Of a DNA stretch of 64,000 nucleotides, positions 51,601 through 59,679 are shown in pieces (position 1 is the stretch's first letter; the number at the start of each line of letters is the position of its first letter). Origin of the DNA: Hydractinia symbiolongicarpus (Eukaryota; Cnidaria; Hydrozoa; Anthoathecata; Hydractiniidae); the NCBI RefSeq assembly GCF_029227915.1, contig NC_079877.1, positions 3,596,001 to 3,660,000 of the forward strand, in the 5' to 3' direction. The translations under genes were made by a program, and so were the position numbers. Under the pieces are notes generated by a model. That model was not told where the DNA came from and did not search any database. It saw only the letters and a program-made list of their open reading frames with translations.

Positions 51601-54600
51601 TGTTTCATAACTTTACACTACTTCTACACCCTATAACATTTGTGTTTCATTACTTAACACTACTTCCACACCTTACAACTTTTGTGTTTCATAACTTTAA
51701 ACTACTTCTACACCTTACAACTCTTGTGTTTCATAACTTTACACTACTTCTACACCTTACAACTTTTGTGTTTCATACTTTACACTACTTCTACACCTTA
51801 CAACTTTTGTGTTTCATAACTTTACACTACTTCTACACCTTACAACTTTTGTGTTTCATAACTTTACACTACTTCTACACCTTACAACTTTTGTGTTTCA
51901 TAACTTTACACTACTTCTACACCTTACAACTTTTGTGTTTCATAACTTTACACTACTTCTACACCTTACAACTTTTGTGTTTCATAACTTTGCACTACTT
52001 CTACACCTTACAACTTTTGTGTTTCATAACTTTACACTACTTCTACACCTTACAATGTGTTTCATAACTTTACACTACTTCTACACTTTACAACTTTTGT
52101 GTTTCATAACTTTACACTACTTCTACACCTTACAATGTGTTTCATAACTTTACACTACTTACCATGTTCTACCCTCCTTTAAAAAGAATGTTAAATGATT
52201 TTTCCAAAACCGATTTTTTTAAACTAGGACACTAAATATTCTTTTAAGACAATGGGCGGTAACATTAAAACGCTAACACGATTAAATGCGAATAACAAGA
52301 TAAAACGCAAATTAACACAATTAAACGCGATTGAACACGATTAACACACACGAATATAGAGATTTGGAGTTGTTGAGTTGTTTTAAGAAGTTATTAGTTA
52401 TGCAAGTTTTTATAGCAGCAGTACTAAAATATTTTTTATCTTTTATCATTGTGCAGCTAAATAATAATTATATTCTAAAGAAAACAATGTTTTGTTTGTC
52501 ATTTTCTTTCTTTATCTCTGTTTTTTTTTGTTTCCAAAATCTCCGTTATAATGTTACCTAATCCGATTATCTAGCAGATTTATTTTTGGTAAAACATTTT
52601 ATTGGTAACTTGTAAAGATTATATTTACCGTCGACATTCCTGTCTCTTATTTTCAGAAGCAACCGTTCCACTCATCTGTCACTATCTGCCCAATGGATTA
52701 TGTGCCCAACGCTCAAATTGTTTCCTATCTTGGAAATATTAACTTGTTTTTGATTAGAGAAAGTAGCGCTGTCAAAGAGGTATATGATTGTAGTAAAAAA
52801 TATTTTTAAAGTTGTAACACTCTCGAGTGTTGTATAAAATGCTGTGAAATTCGAAAAACAGTTTTACATCCGGAAATTCAAAGTATGGCAAAACCCTGAT
52901 ATTGTATGTGTCGAAAAGAATTGTAAAATTTATATTTTTATAATTTATAATCCTTTTATTAATCTTCTTAATTTAATATTGAAAAAAAACTTATGACTGA
53001 TAATTAGACTTTTTTGTTAAAAATCTTCAACTTTGAAGATCGAGTAGTTTTAGTAGAGACAAAATCAATAATTTGCATAGCGTAGCTGTCAGAGTAAATG
53101 TATTTTTAAATAAACAACGAAGAAATCAATGTTTGAGCTTCTACTAGACGCCTCACGCCTACGTTTCTCTGATATATCCAATAAAACTGCTGTTCGATGT
53201 AGTTTTGTCTGACAAGGATGTACTAGTGTTCCTTAGATTGATTTGCCGTTTCAGAAAAGTTCTCGCAATGTTGCATTGGAGCATGACTTTTAGTTTGTTT
53301 TTATTGTTTAGGATGGAGGTTTGAATTTGTTCATGCAACAATTTGTGAGTGAGGTTCATGCTATCATTCGTGCTCACGTAATTGCGTTGGGTGGAAATGC
53401 AATCCTGTCGTTTTACTTGAATGAGATCGTTTTGAATTATAACCCACATAAAAACCAGGTTAGTAGGGAAGGGGATAGTTTTTCTTTTAAAACAAGAACA
53501 TAGAAAATAACACCAGCTTTTCCCCGCCCCTTAAAACCAATCTGTTGCAATTTCGATGAGTTTTTCAGTAATATAGAAGTTCTAATTTAAAAAATTATCT
53601 CGGGCAAAAGCATGGTTTGTCCTTGTGGGCACATTAATGTTGTTTTAAAGTCAGCTGCCAATTAAAAAAATATTTTCAAGGTCACACTAGTGCCTAGTTC
53701 GAAAAATTTATTTTTTTTGCTGTGCCTAAAATTAAATTTTCGTCAATATTATTATTATTATTTTTTTTTTGCTCTTTATAAAAATCTGATTGGTAAGAAA
53801 ATAAGAAACATAGAAATAACACCAGCTTTTCCTCGCCCCTTCAAACCAATCCGTTGCAATTTCGATGAGTTTTACAGCACTCTGGAAGTGCTAATTTTAA
53901 AAATAGTTTTTCGGGCAAAACCATTATTTTTCCTCGTGGACACATTAATTTTACTTTAAAGACAGCTGCCATTATAAAGCACTAGTGCTAGCCTTGGTGA
54001 CGAAAAATTATTTTTTGCTGCCTGCCAATTTTTTTTTTTTTTTTATTTTTTTTTTTTTATTAAATTTATTTTATTAAATTTATTAAATTCTGCTGTTGCT
54101 GCCAAATTTTTCCTTTAAAATATCTTTTATTAAGATAATTACTGCTGTACAAAAGCAATACTGCTTTCGGAGAAACAAGGGCTTGATAAGTACGAACTTT
54201 CCATTTCGCATATAATTTTTGGTAACATATACCATTCCAAAATTTAGGAGATTTTGCGGCATGTCTAAGTAATTATAGTGCCAGCACAGATGACTTCTTG
54301 AAGTGCTGGCGGTGTAATTACTTAGACATGCCGCCTCTGGTTGAAATTTCCCGTTTTAATTGTCCGACAAGAAGCCGTCCTTTTGTTACAAAAAAGGTAA
54401 AAATTCATATGGGATTTCAATAATTATTTCGTAATTAGTCTAAAAAATGGACTTTTCGAGAACGTTTGAATTGTTAAGAGATACGAGTAAATGTACATCA
54501 CCTGGGCTCTTTTTATTTCATCTTGGGCGCGATGTTTAAACATGGGCATGGATTTTCATTTAGATACATTTTACATTTAGGTACGATGTATAAACATCGG

Positions 54601-54839
54601 CACTTATTTTTATTCAGGCACATTTAATATTCTTTTAGGCACAATGTTTAATCAACGTAAGTGGCGATACAGCAAATGTTAAGCGGAGCACTGATGAGAT
54701 GGAAACAATTTTTTGTCAGGTTGAAGACGATTCAAATTGCAGTTCGATTAGTTCATCACCTGCTACACCCCAAGCACCTGAGTTAATTGAAGAAATTAAG
54801 TATAAACTCGATCGCGCGGTGTTTGGAACTAACGTTTAG
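26084..54839 (+). CDS. C2CD5: C2 domain-containing protein 5 (C2CD5/CDP138 orthologue), 34 coding exons
   Basis: I assembled the reading by joining exons with GT-AG borders and matching phases; the product is about 1,000 residues, equal to the vertebrate protein. It aligns collinearly with the family as I know it: an N-terminal C2 domain (MDRASDLTDAFVE, SLNPLWDSEWFKFE, VLDYDVYSSHDAIGK, GGFFPIYDTLHG), the ARQRLFTKLAG and LELGGNAVIG region, FTTPPDFVLHLGGIVSSRS, DEPETRDSWWKEIRNEIKSH, a paired-CXXC segment, KLKIKGMNAIFGM, and the C-terminal YLGNINLFLIRE and RAHVIALGGNAIL blocks. In mammals C2CD5 is a calcium-binding Akt substrate that helps GLUT4 vesicles fuse with the plasma membrane. One junction (exons 12/13) is unresolved. 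Introns hold many transposons. Exon coordinates are in the next entries. Confidence 0.95.
26184..27517. mobile_element. TIR transposon in C2CD5 intron 1
   Basis: The left end CCGTATTTTCCGGTATATAA and the right end (reverse-complemented) CCCTATTTTCTGGTATATAA match over about 24 bp, with TA on both outer sides. The motif TATAACCCGCAC (and close variants) recurs at least four times inside the left end and twice inside the right end. No transposase is apparent, so the 1.3-kb element is non-autonomous. Confidence 0.8.
29535..30349. mobile_element. TTAA-flanked MITE in C2CD5 intron 2
   Basis: TTAA at 29535-29538 and 30346-30349 bracket inverted ends GGTGGCAGTAAC / GTTACTGCCACC. TTAA duplications are used by piggyBac and Kolobok elements. 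It contains a perfect 22-bp tandem duplication (CATGATTCACCAAGCATGTC...) near 29970-30013. No coding capacity recognised. Confidence 0.7.
32476..32823. mobile_element. MITE in C2CD5 intron 4
   Basis: TTCTTAATAAGGAAACAAGT at 32476 and its exact reverse complement ending at 32823, with the match extending to 25 bp. The 348-bp length and lack of coding fit a MITE. Confidence 0.75.
33718..40238 (+). CDS. C2CD5: C2CD5 exons 7-13
   Basis: Exons: 33718-33813, 34103-34188, 34416-34485, 34946-35006, 36293-36445, 39391-39476 (or to 39457), 40130-40238. Exon 10 ends at an atypical donor GTTGGT after ATAGG, required to keep GNAVIGYQQNFDLEGETG in frame. Exon 11 ends at GTTTGT after HHEHG. Exon 12 has a strong GTAAAA donor at 39477 that leaves phase 1, while exon 13 (EYPFFTFTTPP) reads in phase 0 from its first base; either an upstream donor at 39458 is used or a small exon is missing. 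Confidence 0.87.
36906..37622 (+). repeat. Dispersed repeat, copy 2 (ACTAGTCGATAA family)
   Basis: Begins ACTAGTCG, followed by CCCGTGGAAAAATCCAC (a small hairpin), TGACGTCAGCAA sites, TAGATCTTGAAATGC, GGGGACCCAGGTTTGGGAAA, and ends with CACAGACACACAGACAGACA and GCGTATTATTATAGAG. It abuts copy 3 directly. Lies in C2CD5 intron 11. Confidence 0.8.
37623..38319 (+). repeat. Dispersed repeat, copy 3, head-to-tail with copy 2
   Basis: Same motif order as copy 2, including two CTGACGTCAGCA palindromes and the terminal GCGTATTATAGAG. The start ACTAGTCGATAAGCCCGTGG follows the end of copy 2 without spacer. Confidence 0.8.
38351..38967 (+). mobile_element. 617-bp TIR element carrying a small ORF
   Basis: Perfect 16-bp inverted ends: ATTTATTACCCCACTG at 38351-38366 and its complement at 38952-38967. 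It lies in C2CD5 intron 11 and contains the 62-codon frame at 38577-38765. Upstream of that frame is a T-rich stretch ending in CACGTGACC. Confidence 0.65.
38577..38765 (+). CDS. Hypothetical 62-aa protein inside a TIR element
   Basis: ATG to TAA, 62 codons. The N-terminal two-thirds are Ser/Asn/Thr/Gln-rich. The C-terminus reads GGNFNNCTFNFNTNTPPAKR then QRIEF; PPAKRQR resembles a nuclear localisation signal, and GGxFxxCxFxF a short beta-strand motif. I do not recognise the protein. Position inside perfect TIRs suggests an element-encoded product, or the remnant of a C-terminal exon captured by the element. Expression is unproven. Confidence 0.4.
   Translation: MSNILSSNNNQLDVHNQSTALNTSSSTQSSTFSSFFSGGNFNNCTFNFNTNTPPAKRQRIEF
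38968..39107. repeat. Foldback element, ~50-bp arms
   Basis: The left arm (TTAGCC, then GTCTATACGGGAAAATATAG at about 38992) is matched by its reverse complement on the right (CTATATTTTCCCGTATAGAC at about 39066), and the pairing extends outward to GCTTATTAACC/GGTTAATAAGC. The ~50-nt loop has its own GGACC/GGTCC and ATGACGTCAT palindromes. It starts where the TIR element ends. Confidence 0.75.
39800..40079 (+). other. Coding-like open stretch with a 14-bp tandem duplication
   Basis: From about 39810 one frame reads DNQKCDISETKSNFRFIKLK and runs into a duplicated 14-mer (AAGTTGAAATTTGT twice, 39860-39887). After it a shifted frame stays open to 40079 with a charged, soluble-looking sequence (IKKSDTADYFIDKLLGESPD...). 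It lies just upstream of C2CD5 exon 13 but has no compatible splice borders. It may be a decayed coding fragment; I do not recognise it. Confidence 0.35.
40340..40377. repeat. Perfect short hairpin in C2CD5 intron 13
   Basis: ACAGACAAACCC and GGGTTTGTCTGT around a 14-nt spacer, 12-bp perfect stem. Resembles the CAGACA-type ends and GTGGA/TCCAC hairpin of the dispersed repeat family and may be a solo end. Confidence 0.6.
40930..43632 (+). CDS. C2CD5: C2CD5 exons 14-20, with putative zinc-binding segment
   Basis: Exons: 40930-41044, 42101-42186, 42278-42362, 42596-42841, 43037-43094, 43311-43364, 43558-43632. Exon 17 is the largest (246 nt) and encodes CHLCHVPYQD followed by CMFCRQDKVPDILF: two CXXC pairs about 20 residues apart, also present in vertebrate C2CD5 and plausibly a zinc ribbon. 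Exon 18 encodes a Lys-rich linker, exons 19-20 the LPFLEFDLHQQLINKLKIKG segment. Confidence 0.92.
44569..49405 (+). CDS. C2CD5: C2CD5 exons 21-28
   Basis: Exons: 44569-44634, 44949-45056, 45280-45399, 46679-46736, 47619-47680, 48301-48399, 48868-48957, 49303-49405. They encode TGTAVYLTALPQPP, a charged helix (ADIQKKLIETTKKNQQFYN), a Cys/His-containing variable linker, an acidic DDQSDTNILPLLSDT segment equivalent to the vertebrate DDTDAMEDVHSLLTD stretch, and the ENLVMGIRLKTRGMMPCCLT block. Confidence 0.9.
46128..46345. repeat. Minisatellite of ~19-bp units in C2CD5 intron 23
   Basis: Roughly eleven degenerate copies of CTTGTCGTGTCCTGGTCGC. All three plus frames are open because the unit lacks stops; Ser/Cys/Val-rich translations are artefacts. 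Confidence 0.85.
48408..48568. repeat. (TTTG)n microsatellite in C2CD5 intron 26
   Basis: A TTTG tetranucleotide run starting nine bases after the exon 26 donor at 48400. It has a few early interruptions, then is perfect from about 48480. Phe-Val-Cys-Leu frames are artefacts. Confidence 0.95.
50291..54839 (+). CDS. C2CD5: C2CD5 exons 29-34 and stop codon
   Basis: Exons: 50291-50326, 50447-50494, 50659-50690, 52657-52779, 53312-53458, 54639-54839. Exons 29-31 are tiny (36, 48, 32 nt) and encode a poorly conserved Ser/Asn-rich linker; their phases fit, which supports them, but they are the least certain exons. Exons 32-34 encode the conserved C-terminus and end at TAG 54837-54839. Confidence 0.88.
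51598..52160. repeat. Minisatellite of ~42-bp units in C2CD5 intron 31
   Basis: About thirteen copies of CTTTTGTGTTTCATAACTTT plus ACACTACTTCTACACCTTACAA, highly similar in the centre and more diverged at the left. Two overlapping open frames are artefacts. Confidence 0.93.
53497..53985. repeat. Direct duplication of ~180 bp in C2CD5 intron 33
   Basis: AACATAGAAAATAACACCAG, then TTGCAATTTCGATGAGTTTT, GGGCAAAA and the CACATTAAT/AAAGTCAGCTGCCA segments at 53497-53670 recur at 53807-53980 with substitutions. The ~130 bp between is T-rich. Confidence 0.8.
54256..54334 (+). ncRNA. Long near-perfect hairpin in C2CD5 intron 33, candidate pre-miRNA or foldback
   Basis: The left arm GCGGCATGTCTAAGTAATTA pairs perfectly with TAATTACTTAGACATGCCGC on the right. 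After a short internal loop, GCCAGCAC pairs with GTGCTGGC around a 15-nt terminal loop. Length (79 nt) and stem (about 32 bp) fit an animal pre-miRNA with near-perfect pairing, but a tiny MITE would look the same. No expression evidence is available. Confidence 0.4.
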
Positions 54840-54854
54840 AGGAAATAAGGGTTG

Positions 54855-54860
54855 AATAAA
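54855..54860 (+). terminator. C2CD5: Polyadenylation signal of C2CD5
   Basis: AATAAA 16 nt after the C2CD5 stop. A second AATAAA-like site occurs near 55076. Confidence 0.55.
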
Positions 54861-55980
54861 TTTGTTTTTGAGGTACAACTACTCGAAGCAACTCACATCA
54901 TGCTGATTAATAAGCGCACCATCATTAAATCGATTATTATCATGTGAAACCAAATTGAACGTGTTATTAGGCATCCACTCTGAAAGTGATAACAGGTCAC
55001 GTGACTTATGCTACCTTCAACATAGATGGTTTTAACCTACTGGATCATTTATCTCACCGGAAGATGTGGAAGTCAAATAAAAACGGTTAATCGTTTTGTG
55101 TGGAAATTGTTTAAATAATTTTCCCATTCCCAGCATCGAAAAATTCTGAATTAATGCTGATATTAGTACTGCTTTCAAATTGTGCTGTTACAAATCCGTA
55201 AACATTTCCTGATGAAAGGAAGCACAAAGAAAAACCGTTGTGTTTAAAGGAATTAAAAAAAACTATAATATATTCAATGTTAAATTGCACGCTAAAATTT
55301 TTTATATGTATATATTTATGTAATTTTCTATTTATTAAGAAAATATTATATGAATCCAAAATTCCTGTTTCTATATATTACCATGGAGGTCTCAATTTCT
55401 ACCTCCATGGTATACAATCAAGTTGTTGGAAACATAGCCTAGTTAGAAAAACAAACTCTTTTACATTTATCGCATTGATTGAGTTAGCCATCTTCGTTAA
55501 AAATGTAATGAATTTAAACAAATCTCCGTGTATTTTGGACAGGTCTAGGCGCTCACCCGGACATTCTACGACGGTCCCCCCCCAGCTAGTCGATTATATT
55601 TTTTAAGAACATTTCTTACTTTATATGCAACAAAAAAACTTTTTTCAACAGGTCAGTCTGAGGTGAGTTAATAAATAACAAATTATATAAGATTCTAATT
55701 TCTAAATTAGCTTGTTGTTACAGTTTACTAAAAACGTTACGAATCAAAAACTTGAATTTCATCTTCTCAATGTAGATGCTTAACAAGACACAAAATGCAA
55801 GAAACTGATTTTATATTTCGAATAATTATATTTTCTCTATAAAAACTCATGTTCTGATATTTTGTTGATGCTTGCAAATAATCTAAAAAAACATTTCCAG
55901 ACTATAAAATGGTGTCCTATGTTTGTTTCTATGGCAACCCTGTTTTCTATAAACTATTTCTTTTTTTCATTTTTAACAAT
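54861..55980. other. Intergenic region between C2CD5 and the secreted-peptide gene
   Basis: No gene recognised. It contains a perfect hairpin (TACCATGGAGGT around a 10-nt loop, 55379-55412) and a C run near 55567. Confidence 0.5.
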
Positions 55981-55983
55981 AAA

Positions 55984-56009
55984 CACGTGTTCAATCACGT
56001 GACGTCAGC
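55984..56009 (+). promoter_or_regulatory. Paired E-boxes overlapping a CRE-like site
   Basis: CACGTG at 55984-55989 and again at 55996-56001, the second running into TGACGTCA at 56000-56007. About 90 bp downstream a GTAATC donor at about 56094 could end a 5' UTR exon of the next gene, whose coding exon starts after an acceptor at 56413-56414. TGACGTCAGCAAC also occurs in the dispersed repeats of this window, so the CRE may come from a repeat. Confidence 0.35.
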
Positions 56010-56422
56010 AACATTAGAGAATGTTTCAGTGTTTTAGGAAGACTCGCTTGTTGTTACAGAAAAGTGTTTGAAAAAAAAATTTTTCAATCGCGAAGGTAAT
56101 CACATTTTATTTCTTGTTCTATCTGTTGTATGATTTGCTACCCAGTACTCTTTTTTGCGAATCGCCTTCAATTATTGTTAAAGTCTTTTACGAAGTAGTA
56201 TGTAGTGTGATAGTATTATAATTTATTGGTAGCCTTATAATATGCAAAAAGATCGAGCGGTGTTGGAAAATGTGTTAACGGTGTATGTCTACCTCTGTTT
56301 CACTATAGCCTGACATGCCGTAAAAGATCAATGAAGAGTTAGCGATTTGGTTAAAAAACGATCAATCGCCTGAATCTTGTTATGATAAACATGTCATTTC
56401 TGCTTTTGTTTAAGGTTTGACA

Positions 56423-59400
56423 ATGAAGAGAATATTAAATTTATCCATCATGGTTCTTTTTATGATATTCCTGAAGGAAGGAATTTGCAAGCCATTATCT
56501 CAGAAAGGTAATATGCTGTTTGAACTAGATTTTCAACTTGATTTTTAAAGCTAATAAAGAAAGTTGAAAAATGTTTTAGTCTTGAAATTTATCCCGCAAG
56601 TTGTAGAGACATTGAAACTATCAGTTTGTGTTGCGCCCTCCAAACCTTTTTCTTGCTTTTTATTTATTTATTTATTTAAAAATAAACGGAGAATCGCAAA
56701 CACATCTGAGTATGACTATCCGGACAAGATATTTGCTGCTAACATTTTTTTTGCAACATATGTCTAAAACTCTCTGAAAAAAATCGCGAAAGGTTGCTAA
56801 AACCTCCTTCGTCCACAAAAATTTACAAAGAAACTCTAGATACGTGAATAAAAAGTCCTGGGTACGATATTGCATTGCATAATACCGAAAATGAGTTTGA
56901 ACATGCTCAAAATGAAATTCTATTTAAAGAAGTTACGTGTTGTTTTCATTCTTACAAAAATTGCGAGTTAGTTTTTTTTTTTGAAAAAGTTTGGTTAGAT
57001 TTGCTTGTGAGTGATTTTTCGTTGCTACTATGGGAGAAAATTCACTTGTTAATAAAATTCACGTGATGTAGTATATAGTATATTGCAAATTATTGATCTA
57101 TAATATTTTAAACGAAGAGATTGTTTCCGGAAGAAGCTTGTACGGTTCAGCTTTACCGCGGAATTTATGCATTTAGCAGGGAAAAGCTTTCGCGGTTCTA
57201 CAAATTTTTCATATATGTCTAAGTAGTTTTTACGCATTTTGTTGTACAGCAACGAGAAAAAAACTTTTATGGTTCACCTTATTTTTTGCGAGAAAACCTC
57301 AAAAGTTTCTTCCAAAAACAATTTCTATCCTTAGAATAATTACATAGCTTTGCGAAGTGGACAAGTAGATATTACAAATGATATGAATTTGGAATATGTG
57401 AGGCATGAATATTTTTTTATATTTCTTAAATTTTTATAGATTTTTGTTAGCTACAGAATTACGAAATGGATAAAAAAAATTACAATCTGAATGGTCGATA
57501 ACTTTTTATTCGTGTTGTTTATTCCAATTAGCACAACCAAAGAGTAGAGACTGAACTAACTTTCTTTGTTATGTTTTACAAGTTGGATTTACAATTGTAA
57601 GCAGATAATTCATTCACATTTTATTTTTCTACATGTTCAAATCGTATGTGATATAAACATCCAGGCTGTACTCATAAAGTATGTTTGTGATAGCAAAAAA
57701 TCACTTAGGACATCTTTATATTACACAGCCTGGTGTGAAGTTTCAGCAAAACTTATTTTCATTCAGAACTTTGCGTATTTCCCCTCCCCCCCGCTATTAA
57801 TTATTGAGAATTTTACCGGTCAGCACATTCTTCTTCAAACTCTTTCCACCTTTTGTTAATGCTTGAATCATTTGCCACCCAGGACAATCTCATTTGTTTT
57901 TTAAATTACTTGCATATTAATTTTGTCTTTATGGCATAATGTACGAAATGAAGGTAGTCAGACAGTTATTAGTAATTAATTATAGGTGCATAAATTATCA
58001 TCACCATTAACTTGCTTTCACAAGTTAAGACCATATTCCATTCTTGCATTGTATAAATTATAACTTCGTGTAATTACTTATAGTTGCATAAATTAAAAGT
58101 TTGTTTGATTACTTATAGCTGTATAAATATAACTTAAGTATTTAATTATAGGTGCATAAATTTAAACTTTAATTAATAACTTATAGCAGCATAAATTAAA
58201 GATGGGGAATGTTATAGGCAATTTCTTCAAGCGAATGTTTGGAAAACTGGAATGTCGAATTCTAATGGTAGGACTCGACGCAGCGGGTAAAACTACAATT
58301 TTATATTACTTTAAACTGAGTGGAGAACTCGTCCATACGTTACCAACGATTGGATTTAACGTTGAAACAGTTGAATATAAAAACTTAACGTTCACAGTAT
58401 GGGACATAGGAGGACAAGATCGTATACGAGCTCTGTGGCGCTTGTATTACCAAGAAACTGAAGGAATCATTTTCGTCGTTGACTCCCACGATAGGGAAAG
58501 AGTCGATGAAGCTAGACATGAACTTTATAAACTTTTAAAAGAGGAAGATCTACAGAACGCTGTGTTGTTGGTGTATGCGAACAAGCAGGACTTACCAGGC
58601 GCTATGTCTACTACAGAGCTGACTGATAAACTTGGTTTATTGAGATTGCGTAATAGAAACTGGTACATACAAGCAACGTCAGCAGTAAAGGGAGATGGTT
58701 TGTACCAAGGATTAGAATGGATTAGTCAGCAGATGAAGTGTAGAAAAAAGAAAAGTATCAAATATAGTTGAGCTGCTGGTTAGTTTAACTTTACAGTCAA
58801 CCTTATTTGCAGTCAGGGATATCATGCTACTTAACCCTGGAATGACAAATAATTTTCCCTTACATAATTTTTTCGGTGTTTAAATTAGTTTCAGCAGAGA
58901 AATTTTTGCGGAACTTGTTTTGATCTATAGGTGGATCCAGAATGCTTCGTTTTGCGGAACATTTTTTTTGTGGATAACTACATTTTTCCCGAAATTTGCA
59001 GAATTGATTTTGTTAAAGATTCCGTATTTTTCTACCAAGAACCCTACAGGAATCGAGTTACGGTAGATATTTTTGCAGGTGCAACAAATGAAACATATTT
59101 GTGGATGACCAACGTTTTGAAAATTTTTGCGAAACTTAGTTTTGCTGGTTTGGGTCAAATTCGCAGAAATGAGTTCTGCAAAAGAAAATCCTTTCTATAC
59201 TTTCTTAGGGACAAAATATATATATATTTATATATTTTATTTACAATTGACCGTTACAATTAGCTTTTGTATTTCTATTAAAATTTTTCACCCAACATAC
59301 CCGAGATTTTAAAGTAAATCTGTCCTGTTCACGTGTTTCTGCAAACAGTACCTTATTATGATAAATGATATCAATCCTCGTTTTTTGCCAAGGCGTATGC

Positions 59401-59669
59401 AAATAATCATTTTCACGGCGTGATTGCTGTGTCGAAAGTTGCAATATATTTTTTGTAATAATCCGATGTATTTGTGTTCAGGCGAGGAAGAAAATTGTTC
59501 GACGAAAGATTTGAAGAAATCAACTAACGACGGTGATTCGACTGCGAGTAGCGATATGATGTATTTCAACAATGACATGATGAAACAAATGGAGAGAGTG
59601 CGAAAGGAAAGGGAGAAAGAAGGACAATTTTGGGAAAATGAGATCAGACAAATGAACAGATGGTATTAA
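56423..59669 (+). CDS. Hypothetical small secreted protein, two exons (90 aa)
   Basis: Exon 1 (56423-56507) encodes [20 protein letters not shown] then ICKPLSQK: a basic start and hydrophobic core, a clear signal peptide with likely cleavage near residue 22. It ends in phase 1 at a GTAATA donor. Exon 2 (59482-59669) follows TTGTGTTCAG and restores the frame, reading [14 protein letters not shown], an acidic Ser/Asp segment, [16 protein letters not shown], a charged RKEREKEG run and a C-terminal QMNRWY before TAA. The mature part is about 68 residues with a single cysteine. No amidation Gly-Arg/Lys sites are seen, so a classic neuropeptide precursor is not supported. I do not recognise the family. 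An ARF-type gene lies inside its intron. Confidence 0.65.
57979..58201 (+). promoter_or_regulatory. Degenerate tandem repeats directly upstream of the ARF-like gene
   Basis: At least five copies of an ACTTATAGTTGCATAAATT-like unit, about 30-45 bp apart, ending two bases before the ATG. The spacer varies, the TATAG...GCATAAATTA core is kept. Could be a promoter composed of repeats, or transposon-derived sequence; no TATA box is separately identifiable. Confidence 0.45.
58202..58771 (+). CDS. ARF-family small GTPase, intronless, divergent
   Basis: 189 residues, about eight more than ARF1. It has the ARF N-terminal myristoylation Gly2, the P-loop GLDAAGKT (24-31), switch I with [14 protein letters not shown], the switch II WDIGGQD (67-73), the base-binding NKQD and the ATSAVKGDG loop (usual ARF: ATCATSGDG). 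There is one extra residue between P-loop helix and switch I (KLSGE for KLGE) and a basic C-terminal tail [11 protein letters not shown]. All catalytic residues including the switch II Gln are intact, so it should bind and hydrolyse GTP and act at Golgi or other membranes in coat recruitment. It lacks introns and lies in the intron of the secreted-peptide gene on the same strand, suggesting a retrocopy that kept its frame. It is ARF-like rather than ARL by similarity. Confidence 0.92.
   Translation: MGNVIGNFFKRMFGKLECRILMVGLDAAGKTTILYYFKLSGELVHTLPTIGFNVETVEYKNLTFTVWDIGGQDRIRALWRLYYQETEGIIFVVDSHDRERVDEARHELYKLLKEEDLQNAVLLVYANKQDLPGAMSTTELTDKLGLLRLRNRNWYIQATSAVKGDGLYQGLEWISQQMKCRKKKSIKYS
58772..59481. 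other. Remainder of the host intron downstream of the ARF-like gene
   Basis: Contains repeated phrases TTTGCGGAAC, TTTTGCGAAAC and TTCGCAGAAATGAGTTCTGC between 58900 and 59180, typical of an old dispersed repeat. No polyadenylation signal close to the GTPase stop is obvious. Confidence 0.4.
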
Positions 59670-59678
59670 ATAAATAAA
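59669..59678 (+). terminator. Polyadenylation signals of the secreted-peptide gene
   Basis: Two overlapping AATAAA hexamers starting at 59669 and 59673, immediately after the stop codon. Confidence 0.5.
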
Positions 59679-59679
59679 C

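Noticed and set aside
51600-52147. 155- and 112-codon overlapping open frames
   Set aside because: 42-bp minisatellite without stops in two frames; intronic.
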